DNA of 64,000 nucleotides, from the NCBI GenBank assembly GCA_015143295.1, contig CM026571.1:31586505-31650504 (forward strand). Direction: 5' to 3'. Origin of the DNA: Tetracentron sinense. Its lineage: Eukaryota; Streptophyta; Magnoliopsida; Trochodendrales; Trochodendraceae. Each line of letters begins with the position of its first letter. The stretch's first letter is position 1. Positions 34,900 through 46,244 of this stretch are shown piece after piece. The position numbers and the translations under genes are program-made. The notes beneath the pieces are model-generated. The model searched no databases. It had not been told where the DNA came from and saw only the letters and a program-made list of their open reading frames with translations.

Positions 34900-36240
34900 T
34901 AGTAAATTTAGTGACAATTTGAGTTAAGTCATTAACTTTAGCTTTTAAATTAGCACATTATTTGCATTTAATGGTTTGAACTAGAGGCATATAGATTAAT
35001 TCTTCATTTTTCTTTTTCAAAATTTCATTTTCTTCTTTTAAATTTTCTTTCTCCTTTTTCAAGAATTCATTTAGATTTACAGGAGAAGAGTTTTCTTTCT
35101 TAAGATTTTTAATCTTCGAAGCTATTTTCTCAAATTCAACATATAATTCATCATAAGCTTCTAGTACATCCTTATCTTTATGAACCATATAGCAAAGGTT
35201 TTCTCTTTCTTCCTCATCACTTGATTTTGAATCCGAGTCATTTCAAGTTGTAGCCTTCATTGATTTCTTGTATTTTTTGCTCTTCTTGAGTTTGGGGCAA
35301 TCTGGCATGATGTGTCCCGGTTCATTGCATTCATAGCAAATAATATCTTCTTCTTTGCTCTTTTTGCCATTGATGACTTCTTTGGAAAATTCCTTCTTGA
35401 AAGCCCTCTTTTTTAGATTATTTTTGTGCTTTAAGAACTTTCAGAATTTTCTTGTCATTTTCTCAATCTCCTGTTCTTCACTTTCCTCTTCACTTGAACT
35501 CATTTTTTAGGATTTCAAAGCATGACCCCTTCTTGATATAGGCTCTTCTTCTTTGGTTTCTTGATTCCTCATAATTGTCTCATGGGTCATTAAAGATACA
35601 AGAAGCTCATCCATCGATAATTTGGTGAGATCTTTCACTTCTTGAATTGTCGTGACTTTGGGAGCCCATTCCTTTGACAGTGATCGGAGGATCTTCCTTA
35701 TAATTTCTGGATTACTATAAATCTTACCAAGAGATTTTAATTCGTTAATAATGTTAGTGAATCTTGAAAACATAATTGAATTGGGTTCATTTTCTACCCT
35801 TTTAAACATTTCATACTTATGGACTAATATATTGATTTTCTCTTCTTTTACTTGATTAGTCCATTTAAAAGTAATTTGGAGTTTATCCCAAATTTCATTT
35901 GCGGAGTCACAAGTGGATGTTCTATTAAACTCTTGGGGACTGAAGACACAATATAAATTGCTTATAGCCTTAGCATTAATTTGAATGAGTTTAATATCAG
36001 CTTGAGTCCATTCATCCTCATCTTTAGGAATTTGAATTTCATTGATATTTTTAGTAGGGATGTGGGGACCATGAACTATGGTTTTCCCACAATTATAATC
36101 TAAAGCTTTAATGAAATACACAATTCTTACTTTTCAATAGTTATAGTTTTCACCATTGAATAAGGGAGGTCTAAGGGTTGATTTTTCTTTTCCTAGGGTA
36201 GATACATTTATATTAAACATATTTGTCATATAAAAATATG
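34900..36240 (-). pseudogene. gag remnant of Sirevirus B
   Basis: Minus strand from about 36230. A UBN2-type copia gag (36121-35507) contains ...WTQADIKLIQINAKAISNLY, ...STCDSANEIWDKLQ and ...SKEWAPKVTTIQEVKDL. Then comes a lysine-rich stretch, a CX2CX4HX4C zinc knuckle (CYECNEPGHIMPDC, about 35299-35340), and a coiled coil of K/E/L repeats (34958-35188). Domain order fits Sirevirus gag, which is longer than in other copia lineages and carries C-terminal coiled coils. Broken in a few places. Confidence 0.85.
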
Positions 36241-36279
36241 TACTCTAAGATGGTTAAATATTTTAAAACAGAAACCTAG

Positions 36280-36291
36280 GCTCTAATACCA
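36280..36291 (-). other. Primer-binding site of B
   Basis: Minus strand TGGTATTAGAGC, initiator tRNA-Met type, two bases from the LTR. Confidence 0.85.
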
Positions 36292-36293
36292 CT

Positions 36294-37268
36294 TGTTGCC
36301 TAAGGAATGGATCCTAGAGGGGGTTGATTAGGGTCTATGGCAAATTAAAAATTTGACTCCAATTCTCTAAGTGGAATTTCAACTTAATTAAGTTAAAAAG
36401 AATTGAAAGTAAGCAATTCTAAACATACATTCAAACAAGAATTAAAGAAATAGAGTTAGATAAAATGCAAACACAAGTTAACACACGATGTTTGTTCCCG
36501 AGGTTCGGCAACCTACCTACTCCCCCACCTTAAGCTCTCCTGCTTGAAGGATTCACCATGATTCATTCCAAATCCCCAATCTCTCTTCTAGGTCAAGACT
36601 AAAACCTTGCTAGGGAACAATCCTCCCTAGACTTAGTCCACTTTCCAAGTTGGGACCTAAGCTTTAACAAAGCTCTTCGGCTTCACGAACAAAACTCCCA
36701 TGGACATCTTGATTTTACTACCTCTTTGACAATAGTAGTTTTTGCATTTAGATAATGATCCTTACACGAGTTGATAAATGCCTATAACACTCTCTAGAAA
36801 TCCCCCAAGGATTGGAGTTGAAAAGCTCAAGAACTTGGATTTGGGGATTCTAGGTTATAACTCAATAGATTTAAAATCTTAGCTTTGGAGTAATGAATTG
36901 AATGATTAGAAGTATTGGAGTTATTTTTTTCATTCACACATCATCTAATTTTATAGCCCGTGCAAATATATAGCCGTTGGGGAAGCATTGAGAAAACTAT
37001 GGTCGTTAAAAACTAGTCGTTACAAGCCTTTCCCACAACCATTCGTCGACGAGTGCACCAGTCCACTCCTCAGTCGTTGACGAGTCAGACTAAAAAAATA
37101 GAACCGTAGCTTCTGCAACTTTACTCGTCGACGAGTGCTGAGAACTGAATCTCACTCGTCCACGAGTCCACTGATGTTTCTCAGAAAACTCATCTTTGCT
37201 GAACCAAATCGATGGACATGTTTCCATGGTCTTATACCTTATCTTTAACAAGATATTTATCATGTTTA
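36294..37268 (-). repeat. 5' LTR of B (incomplete)
   Basis: Plus-strand start TGTTGCCTAAGGAATGG. It contains the minus-strand TATA box GCTATAAAATTAG (36949-36955) and the palindrome array (37041-37169). It stops near 37268, where the other LTR continues; the missing part is not next to element C. Confidence 0.8.
37041..37169 (-). promoter_or_regulatory. B LTR palindrome array (CTCGTCGACGAG)
   Basis: Palindromes ATTCGTCGACGAGT, CAGTCGTTGACGAGT, ACTCGTCGACGAGT and ACTCGTCCACGAGT, about 90-220 bases upstream of the TATA box in the minus reading. The other LTR has the same units with more CG-to-TG/CA steps. Confidence 0.7.
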
Positions 37269-37330
37269 GAACAATGCATAGTACCTTCCTTCCAATAACT
37301 AAGTCAAACGTTATGGGTCAAATACCGGAG
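37269..37330. other. Unassigned junction sequence between B and C
   Basis: About 60 bases that match neither the Sirevirus LTR nor, clearly, the LTR of C. The start of C is uncertain by some tens of bases. Confidence 0.4.
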
Positions 37331-39877
37331 TAGGGTTAGAGACGGGATTTTCCAACCATGGTTAAAACAGTGTGTGAGCACGGGATTTTACTCCGCCTCA
37401 CGGGTAAAAAGGATATGTTGAGAGTCGCCACCTATTAATTCAGAAGAGATAAGTTGGATTGTGGATAAGGTCTTGGTCTACGAGAGAGTTCTAGGTAAGA
37501 GGTTCGGTTAAGTCCCAGGGAAGGTGTTAGGCACCCCAGGACCCCCATTTTGCAATGGTTCCCTACTCCCTAGGTATAAGCCAATTAAAGTCAAGATTAT
37601 TCAAATACCTAAGTGATTAAAGTAATACTAACCCAAGAAAGAGAAAGCTAACTAAGGTTAAACCCAGGTTGGGTTGCCTACGTACTCATAATGGTGAGAT
37701 CAAACCGAGCGTAGTTCTGGCACATGGGCCTATGCCAATGTGTGTGCACCGAAGTGGGTAAGGGTCTAGCTTAGAGGCTAGGGTTTGGTCGACCGGATTA
37801 GTCAAGTGCATGGTTTAGGCCCGATAGGCCGAGGGTTAGTCCAAGAAACTAAGGATTAGTCCGGTAAACTAGAAATGGGCCCGGTAGGCCAAGGTTAAAT
37901 TAAACCAAAGTTAGGGGTGCTAACCGGGGTTAAGGGTCAAACTAACCATGGTTAGGATTGCTAACCATAGTTGAGGGTAACAAAGTTAGGCCCGGTAGGC
38001 CAAGGGTAAGCCCAGTAGGCTAAGAGATTAGGCCCGGTAGGCCAAAAAAGAATTTAACCGGGGCTTAGGGTTGTTAACTGGGGTTAAATAGGAATTCAAC
38101 CATGGTTAGGATTGCTAACTATGGTAAAGGAGTCCAAAGCAAAACATTTTGATCTCAACAACAAGTTTTGGAAGTTTTTAGAATTTTCCAAATTTTTTCA
38201 AGGGTTAAGGGGGCCTTAACCATGGTTAAAAGTTAACCGGGTTGAGTTAACCCTGGTTAAGGGTCTGGAGTGAGCCTAGATAGCATGGCAGGGCCTAAAA
38301 TGGCCTCCTACCTGGTCTGGGCTCTGTGTAAAGCCCAAAACATAGAAAATCAGTAATGGCGGTAAAAGGATTACCGCCATTACCAAGCATTTCTAGCATT
38401 GGTTTGCAAGCCTGAGGAAGGTTGAGGGTGACGCCCCTGGGGTCAGGGACCCTTTAGGGTTGAAGAGGGGACTCCCTTGGAAGTCCTGGCCTTTGGTGGG
38501 CCCTAGATCTGGTCTAAAGTGGGCCCAAGGGGGCCATAAACACACTGTAAATGGAACTTAAGAATGACGATAGAGTATCTACTGCCATTTTGGGCAGTCT
38601 CTGGTTAGGGGTGTATTAACCATAGTTAAGCAACACTAGTGACCCTAGAAGGACCAGAGTAGATAGAATAGGATCTGAGGAATCTAACCATAGCCCTGGA
38701 ATGGACCAGGGCCTAGCTAAAAGGGTGTAACAGATGCTATAATGAAAATGGTCAGGAATTACGGTACTGAGTTTACCGTCATTCCTGATATTTTCCAGAA
38801 ATTAAATTTTTATCCCTTGGGTGCAACCAACTTGCATCCAGGGGATCCCTCATTGACTGAGGGTCCCCCAGATGATTAAAGGTGATACTATGCACGGTAA
38901 GGGCCCTTGTGGCCAGAGTTCTGAACCCTCAAAGGGTCCCCCATGCCAATAAAGAGGCAAAGGGGGCCCTGTCCTTGGGTGAGTAAGCAACACAACAATA
39001 AAAATAGAAGAAGAGGACCCCTAGAGTAGGACCAGGGGTCTTATATTACATTTACATAGAAAATAAAAGTTTAGGGAGGATCCTACCCTGCCGCTCAGCT
39101 CCTACAATGGTAGAGGCGTGGTGCACAGTGGTGGTACAAGGCTGGGATAGGCTGAGGTTAGGGCTGGGGTGGCCTGAGGTTGCTCCCTTGTTGGCCTAAG
39201 GTTTTCCCTTAGGTATTCTGGACTGAGAACAGAAGGGGTTTTGGGTTTCACAAAGTTCCAAACAGGGGTTTCACGTAAGTTTCTTGAAGTGGTCATAAAG
39301 CATGGAGAGGGGGAGTATTTACAGAGTTAGAAGGACCCAGGGGTACTCTAGGGATTAAAATGGAGGTTGAGAACCCCAGGGGGCGGAGCTGAGGAGGCCA
39401 GGGGGTGCCAGCTGCACTTTGAACCAGAAATCCAGTAATGGATGTAGAATTTCTACCACCATTTCTAGTTTTTTGCTAAACAAAGCCCAACCCTCTTCCG
39501 ATTGGTCTGATTCATTGTACAAATTACTAAATATGGAAATGGCGGTAATGTTATTACCGCCATTTCTGGATTTTTCAAAAATTGAACAGTGGGCCCCACC
39601 CCAACGGCTCCTGAAGGTATGTGGGCCCATGTTAGGGCCCACAGGATGATTTGGCTTTGATTTTGAGGTTCTTGGGCCCTAGAGTTTACCTAGGTTTAGG
39701 CTTAGGGTTAGATTAGGGTTTACCTAGGGTTTGACTGGGGTTTACCTAGGGTTTTACCTTGGGTTTGACTAGGGCTTTACCTAGGGTTTGGCTAGGGTTT
39801 ACCTAGGATTTTGGGTGACTAACCATGGTTAATATTTTTAACCATGATTAAGGGGGTGTAAAATTTGGGTGCTTACA
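37331..39877 (-). repeat. 3' LTR of C (about 2.5 kb)
   Basis: Ends GGGTGCTTACA followed by the polypurine tract (GTTGCCCCTCTTTGCC on plus). Same internal order as the A and D LTRs: AACCATGGTT and GGCCAAGG arrays (37790-38280), stem-loops at 38353-38383, 38573-38600 and 38752-38788, then 39434-39466 and 39537-39565, and CCTAGGGTTT-rich sequence (39680-39830). The left edge is placed by comparison with the end of the D LTR. Confidence 0.8.
38353..39565 (-). repeat. Stem-loop set in the LTR of C
   Basis: Five inverted repeats of the GGCGGTA/TACCGCC type. Two are perfect: 38353-38383 (GTAATGGCGGTAA, 5-base loop, TTACCGCCATTAC) and 39537-39565 (AAATGGCGGTAAT, 3-base loop, ATTACCGCCATTT). The others are decayed. 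Confidence 0.85.
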
Positions 39878-40200
39878 GTTGCCCCTCTTTGCCGGAGAGT
39901 GTCAAGTTGGAAATTGAACGGAAAAGACTAGAATCATCCTATTTTTATACCAAAATTGGATTTTAAGAAATGATGATATGTATGCATGCTGTGCAAGTGG
40001 TGGGGCAATGTGTCTGTCTACACTTACTAGGGACATGAGCGACTTGGGGAAAGAATAAGTGGTTAGGGCCACTCTCTAGGGAATGAAGCGTAGTCTGGCT
40101 ACTTATGTTTGGGATTAATGCATGCTATGAATGATGGCATGTCCTGAAGGCGCTAGCCAGATTAGTTGTTATGGCATTACCCGGAGGTACTCAGCCAAAA
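39878..40200 (-). other. Polypurine tract and 3' spacer of C
   Basis: Begins with the polypurine tract and matches 3700-4010 of A. The tandem repeats of A are absent here. Confidence 0.65.
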
Positions 40201-41504
40201 CAACCAAAGTGTAGGGGGATAGGTGTTGTTGTAGCCACCATCTGAACATCTTCTTTTCTTCTTTGGTCCCTGGGATCGCTTTTTCTGTTTACTGGAGCTG
40301 CTGCTCTGGGAGGAGCAAGCCCTAAGCTGGAGTGAATAGGTCTACTCTGGATGGCCGTCTCGATGCGGGCACCGGTTTTGCAATAGTGCCAAAGTCTACC
40401 ACTGGCAAAGTTACCATCAATGTTGAGTAAGGCTGCTTCAAGGTGCCCATAAATATGTTTGCTAACTCGTCCTTGGGGACCGAGATATCTTTGCTGCCAT
40501 CTCCCTCCAACGAGTAGCGTATTTAAGGAAGGACTCATTATTTCGCTGGTATATCTATTCTAATTGGCTTTTCTGGGGCCAAAGCTCTTGATTGAAGGAG
40601 TATTGATCTGCAAAGATGTCCATTACGTTCTGCCAACTCTTGACACGTTGCTTGTCAACTGACATCCACCAAGTAAGGTGTCACGCCCCAAAACCCACCC
40701 TAGGAGTTAGAGTGAATCTTAGACGAGAGTTGAGATCACTTGATAAACCATCTTAACAAAAGAGAGTTAGAGCATGCAATAGCAGAAGTAAATACATGAC
40801 ATAGTGGAAGCAAAATATCTATCTCATATATATATGTAATAAGGATTCCAAGTTATGTATAACATCCAAAAGACAGGGTGGACATGCCCACCATAAAATA
40901 TACAAGTATGACACTCTCACCCACCCTCAATGTCTGCTAAACATAATCTAAATAGGGCCACTTGTCCCCATCACCAGGCTGAGGCTCCTCCTAAGGTACC
41001 TCTTCAATGTACTCCACTTCCTCCCATGGACCGGGAGCACATATATCAAAAGGAGCGGTCGCTCCACTAACACCTGCCAACATCAAATGTACAGATGAGT
41101 ATTGAAACACTTAGTGGGTACCTACTACTAACCAACAAGTCATAGAAACAATGCATAATAATAATGATAACAATAAGCAGAACAATAACATTAAACAGAA
41201 CAACAAGCAATTGATATTCATGCATGCTTGAAATCATGATCGGTGAAACCTTGGTAAATCATCGTGTAATTGTCTTGCCTTGTTACTTACATTTTAAATA
41301 ATGTTTTCGTACTTGAGAAAACTTATCTTGTTACTTGTCTTTCCCTGTTTTGTTCTTGTCTTGTACTTGTGAAAACTTGCTTGCATGAACATGAATGTAA
41401 ATGTATGTATGCTTGTCATGACATGATATGCACATGCTTGCTTGCTTGCTTAAATTTAAACGTGCTTGCTTATCATGCATGCTTGGGATGTTAGTGCCCT
41501 TGAA

Positions 41505-41645
41505 CTACTTGAAGTCGGGAGTGTAGACTCCATTCATTGAAACATGTCAAACTACTTGAAGTCGGGAGTATAAACTCCCTTTAGCGAAAATGCAATAGAA
41601 GCAACTTGAAGTCAGGTGCGAGTACCCTTCATGGAAACATGCATG
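41505..41645 (-). repeat. Tandem block in S4
   Basis: Three diverged units of about 60 bp with the core AACTACTTGAAGTCGGGAGT followed by ...ACTCC. Comparable in position to the tandem blocks of S1, S2, S3 and S5 but unrelated in sequence. Confidence 0.65.
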
Positions 41646-42572
41646 CTTGAAATGCGCACTAACATCTTGTTTGTCCTTGTGAAAAAAACGAGGTATGACA
41701 TACCCGAGGATATGCCCTACCATTTTACCAACCCTTATGTTTGGCCTTGTCATGGTGTTTGAATCGAGATAATTACATTCTTGTATTTCGTGAAATCAAA
41801 ACCCAGTGTTCATGCTTGAAAATCCTAGTTCATGATCTACATGTCGTGCTCGTGGGTCGTGTACATTTCAACACATGGAGCAATTGAACATATCATTTCA
41901 AGGCAATAATTTATTTAAAGCAATTAAATCTACAAGCATGCAATTCTAGGAAGTGAGTAAATCTACAATCATGTTTTTCTAGAAAGCGAGTAAAACTCAT
42001 ATCATCCGTAAATCATAATGTCAAAATCTTAATTTAATTTCTCACACATACATTTCATCAAACACTTGGTGTTCACTATTTCCTTAAATCTTTTATTCCT
42101 ATTTTTATCCTTTACATTTCATCAAACATCTCATGTGTGTTTATTATGTCGCGCCCCAAAATACCCCTAGGAGTTAAGGGATACTTTAGAGGTGACTATT
42201 CGTATCGGTCAAACCATCCTGTAATAAACAAGGCTAACATGATATAATCACAACTATAATCAGAGTGCGGAAGCTATATCATGAATGCGAAAACGAGAAC
42301 TAACTTTTTCTTTTCTCATAAACCATCTTAGTATTCCAAGTTTATGCACAATACATAATCAAATTAAAGGTGGACATGCCCACCTATCAAAATACAAAAA
42401 GGAACTCTCTCACACTCTCCTCTCAACAGTAGTCGAGCTATGGCCATACATCCAAGTCCCTATCCTCCTGAGACTGTAGCGGAATAGGTGGCTCCCTCTC
42501 CTCTACGTACTCTTCCTCGACCCAAGGCTCAGGATCGAGGACATCCACGGAACCTGCCGACATAAAAGTACG

Positions 42573-42593
42573 GCTGAGCATGGAATACTCAGC
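42573..42593 (-). other. Conserved stem-loop of solo LTR S5
   Basis: GCTGAG-CATGGAATA-CTCAGC, flanked by GTACG and GAGTAC; the counterpart of the S1 and S2 stem-loops. Confidence 0.55.
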
Positions 42594-42870
42594 GAGTACA
42601 AGCTACTAGCTAACCATAGCAATAACAAAAGCATAACAATAGTTAACACAATACAAAATGTTGATTTAAAGCAATACTAGCAGCATAAGATAAATAGTAT
42701 TAAACATGAAGCAATATAATTATCTTGGCATGCGTGAATGAATGCGAAAACTCCGGTAAAACTCACATTGGAAAACCTTTTTCATGTCTCGGTCTTGCTT
42801 GTGACATATCATGCAGGCGTGTCTGTCTTGTTCGGGGATTCATGTCTTGACTTGTTCTTGACTTGTATAC

Positions 42871-43128
42871 TTGTGAGCCAGAGGCTAGCACCCGTACATC
42901 CCTGAGCTACCAACCTCCTTGATATTTCCTTCACTTGGGAGCCAGAGGTTAGCACCCTTCACTTGGGCTACCAACCTCCTTGACATGTAATTGTTTCATT
43001 TTCTTGTGAGCCAAAGGCTAGCACCCTTCACTTGGGCTACCAACCTCCTTGACATGTAATTATTTCATTTTCTTGTGAGCCAGAGGCTAGTATCCTTCAT
43101 TTGGGCTACCAACCTCCTTGACATATGC
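42871..43128 (-). repeat. Tandem repeat in S5 (4 units, about 65 bp)
   Basis: Units with the core GTGAGCCAGAGGCTAGCACC followed by CTTCACTTGGGCTACCAACC and TCCTTGACATG. Shared with S2 at 27790-28020. Confidence 0.85.
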
Positions 43129-44024
43129 TTGTTTTCTTGTTTGATTTATCATGTACAAATACTCTTGAAAAACCTGGTTCATGCATGCATGCGTGCTTGT
43201 GGGTGTGATTCGTGAACATAATAATGGCATGGAAAGAATGAGGATAACATATAGCATTTGAACAATTATAGGCATATGATAGGCATTGGGAAAATTCGTA
43301 AGGCATAGCATTATTTTTACTAACATTTGGGAAAAAGTCCTTAGTTCATATCTCATAGTTTTTATTCCACATTTTGCATATACATTATATCAAACATCTT
43401 GCATGCAATATTCAACCCTTTATTCATATTCCTTAATCTTAGGCTTTTTCATTCATTCATGCATTTTCTCAAACATGTGGCTTTCAATATCTTTTTATAT
43501 TTGTTCATTTCGTATTTTCTCATTCAACAATTCATTAATCACATGGGTGTATTCATTATGTGTACCAAGCCCTTCCACCATTTTCATCACACAACATCCA
43601 TCCCTACTTAGTTTGTCTTGCATTTTTCAAAGAATCAAAGTATTGAGGTAGAATAAGATACTCATTATCAATCATAACTCATTTCAAAAGAAGACCTAGG
43701 TTACTACTAAGTTAGTTAGTAAGGGTGTACTAACCTTAATGATCACACTTGATCTTGCAAGAAAACCCTTGTTTGAGAACCCCTCTTGATGTAGAAGGAT
43801 CCCACTTGAAGAAGATGCTTCAAGCTTAGAAGGGGTGATCCAACCTTGATCTTGCTCCAAAACCCCTCTTGGATTTCTCTAGGATCTCCTCTCTCCCTTC
43901 TCTCTCAATCTCTCTTAGTCTCCTTTAGGTTTTTGGGTAAACCATAACCCCCCATGAGGCCCCCTATTTATAGGCCAATGATAGAAACCCTAAAATTCCC
44001 GAAATAAAATTCTGGGTTCGCGAT

Positions 44025-44212
44025 CTACAATCGGTCGTAGGTTATCTACGATCGATCGTAAATATTCTACGATCGGTCGTAAGTTTCCACGATCGATCGT
44101 AAACGTTACCGAGATTTTTGTCCATTTATGAGATTCTACGATCGATCGTAAATTTCTACAATCGATCGTAGCTCACCTACGATCGTTCATAGGGTCTGTA
44201 CAATTGTTCGTG
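44025..44212 (-). promoter_or_regulatory. S5 U3 palindrome array (CTACGATCGATCGTAG)
   Basis: About eight units of TACGATCGATCGTA and variants between 44025 and 44212, upstream of the minus-strand TATA box CTATAAATAGGGGG (43963-43972). Confidence 0.7.
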
Positions 44213-44778
44213 ACTTGCAGAAAATTTTCAGATTTTCCTTCTTTCGTGTTTCGGTCATAACCTTTTACTCGTTCGTTGGATTTTGATGATTCAACTTGCG
44301 TTGGATTTGTCTACGAAAGTGCTATTCATTAAGTTCAGAAAAGTCTGGGGTGCTACAAATTATGTATACAATACCCTTCCCATTTGTTTTCATCATACCA
44401 CAACATCCATGGCATCCATCTCTTTCAACCCAAACCATCCATTCATGAAATCCATCTCATAGTATGTAAAAATTTGGGGGAAAAGCAAGAAAATAGGGAA
44501 ACATGATAAGAAATGGAAGAAAACGTGACAAGTTGGGGAATACGGGTACCGACCTTCAATAGATGAGGAAAAACCCTCAAAAGCATGCGTGGGGTTGCTG
44601 CCAATCTTGGAGGAGGTGCTCCTCGCGTGCTTTGCCTTGGATTTGAAGAATCCAAGGATTTGGTGATGATCTAGGTCACCCAATGTTGAATCTCTCTTGG
44701 AAACCCTCCTTCTTCTCCCTTTCTCTCCCAATCTCTCTTTCTAGGTTTAGGGTAAACCAAAACCCCCAAAAAGATCTT

Positions 44779-44787
44779 CTATTTATA
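44779..44787 (-). promoter_or_regulatory. TATA box of S4
   Basis: Minus strand CCTATAAATAGAAG, about 55 bases downstream of the S4 palindrome array. Confidence 0.65.
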
Positions 44788-44841
44788 GGCCAAGGGGTGA
44801 AAACCCCAAAAAAATCCTCCACAAAAAGTTTGGGTTGCGCG

Positions 44842-45033
44842 TCTATGATCGTTCATAGCATATCTACGATCGATCATGGACTAGATAGTGATTTTCCAGA
44901 GTTTTTGGGACTCTACGATCATCGTAGGCTTCCTACGATCGATCGTAGGTTGTCCAGTGAGTTTTCATCATTTTCAGCACTTTACCACCGTTTGTAGTTA
45001 TGATCGTTCGTAGGTCATTTGCGATCGTTCGTA
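44842..45033 (-). promoter_or_regulatory. S4 U3 palindrome array (CTACGATCGATCGTAG)
   Basis: Six or more units such as CCTACGATCGATCGTAGG (near 44931) and decayed forms TATGATCGTTCATA and GCGATCGTTCGTAA. Confidence 0.65.
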
Positions 45034-46244
45034 ATTCTGACAATGAGTTTTCCAGATTTTTCCCGCTTTGGTATTTCGGCCATAACTTTTGACTTCCTTA
45101 TTAGATTTTGACAATTCAACATGTGTTCGACTCGTCTTTCGAAAAAGAATAATTTTTTCTCTAATAGACAAATCCTAATTTTGAGTTTTTAATTACCTAA
45201 ATGGGCTCTAAAGCCAACTGGTCCTAAAATGGATTTCAAGAACCTAGATTTTCAGCAATCCGACTTCAGAAATCCCACTTTTAACTCCACCCTGACTCAA
45301 AATCTGGAAAATTGATCAACATGAACCTCAAAGAGGGTTCTAATACCTTTCCAAAAATTTAAGATTCACTCAATTCGGATAAGCGGTGACAAAACCATAG
45401 TTTCTTCAAGTTGAGGGTAATGTTAAGACATTCCCTTACACTTAGAACCCTTTCCACTTCCATTTTGACACCCATGAACATTCCTAAGACCTTTTTAATA
45501 CTAGAACACCTCATGTTAAGAATTAATTAAGACCACACAAGATTTTAAAATTCTCATTTCATAGAAAATTGAAGATTACAAAGGCGTAAAGCCTTGGCAC
45601 AAGATCCAATACATGAACAAAAGTTTTGGGGCTCTACATAAGGACTACTCCTTTCAGACTCTTCTAAAAATATTTGATGAGCAAAGGCTAGTTCTTGTTA
45701 TGCTGGATCATGTCCCCTAGATACAGTTGTAAATGTTGCTTTGGGTAGCCTGTGTCATCATACTTGTCAAAGTCTGACACTTTAAACCCTGGGGGAACAA
45801 CATCCCCGGATGAGAATGTCAAATCCTCAACAGACAAACTGGAGCTTGCAGAGGCTCCCTTCATGTGTCTCATATCCTCTTTCATTTGCTTGATCTCCTC
45901 ATGTTGGTCCCTGAGGAACGAAGTAGGGTCTGAAGATGACGGCCTGTCCTGATTGACGTGCGAGGCCTTAGGTTGCTCATCATACTGATCATATCCTGCT
46001 TCACCTCCGCATGGTGCGGGCCTGGGGTTAGGAATGATGATAGGATAGACTAATATGGCTCAGGATGAGGTTGTTCAGAGGATTCTCATATAGGGTTTCG
46101 AATGGGAGGGTCATCGGTTTGGACACCAATGAGAATCTTTAAAGATTCCAGAACACTGTCTAACTTGGCTTGTATGGCTGTGATGTCCCTATCATGAGAC
46201 TACAGGATCTCACTGGTTCTTTGATGCTGGTTGGAAGGTTCTGC

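Larger units (their letters stand above)
18413..37268 (-). mobile_element. Element B: Sirevirus-type Ty1/copia, interrupted by F (fossil)
   Basis: Minus-strand copia element of the Sirevirus (SIRE) lineage. Left: partial 3' LTR (18413-19013), cut by element A. Then several polypurine tracts of the AAAAAGGGGGAGA / AGGGGGAGC kind, a Sirevirus hallmark. After element F (19657-34353), internal sequence resumes with gag, then the tRNA-iMet primer site (36280-36291) and the 5' LTR (36294-37268, incomplete). Protease, integrase, reverse transcriptase and RNase H are not recognisable, so the copy is incomplete or of a non-autonomous kind. The comparable LTR parts differ by roughly 20 of 170 bases, older than A and F. 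Confidence 0.82.
42147..44357 (-). mobile_element. S5: solo LTR nested in S4 (2.2 kb)
   Basis: Plus-strand ends TGTCGCGCCCC and GGGGTGCTACA, flanked by TATTA (42142-42146) and AATTA (44358-44362), a target duplication with one mismatch. Minus orientation: TATA box about 43963-43972, palindrome array 44025-44212, tandem block 42871-43128, stem-loop 42573-42593. The youngest layer in this stack. Confidence 0.85.
40679..45638 (-). mobile_element. S4: solo LTR, Ty3/gypsy-like (2.7 kb plus S5)
   Basis: Plus-strand ends TGTCACGCCCC and GGGGCTCTACA, flanked by the target duplication TAAGG (40674-40678, 45639-45643). Minus orientation: TATA box at 44779-44787, palindrome array at 44842-45033, three-unit tandem block at 41505-41645. 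Interrupted by S5. No internal region. Confidence 0.87.
40201..46244 (-). pseudogene. gag remnant of C, split by S4
   Basis: Minus strand. Part at 40201-40678 matches A 12010-12480, with LPVVDFGTIAK and ...RDQRRKEDVQMVA. Part at 45639-46244 carries FDKYDDTGYPKQHLQLYLGD and the region before it. Identity of the flanking words with A and D is clear. Broken. Confidence 0.8.

Noticed and set aside
34958-35188. Independent coiled-coil gene
   Set aside because: The K/E-rich coiled coil directly follows the zinc knuckle in the same strand and fits the C-terminal gag extension of Sireviruses.
39102-39296. Possible host exon in the LTR of C
   Set aside because: The open stretch is homologous to LTR sequence of A, where it is not open, and lies next to the promoter region of the LTR.
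42871-43128. CRISPR-like regular repeat array
   Set aside because: The four 65-bp units are directly adjacent without unique spacers, inside a plant solo LTR; it is an ordinary tandem repeat.
43286-43651. 121-codon plus-strand ORF with membrane-like segments
   Set aside because: It lies in an AT-rich part of solo LTR S5, with no conserved domain and no coding-like composition.
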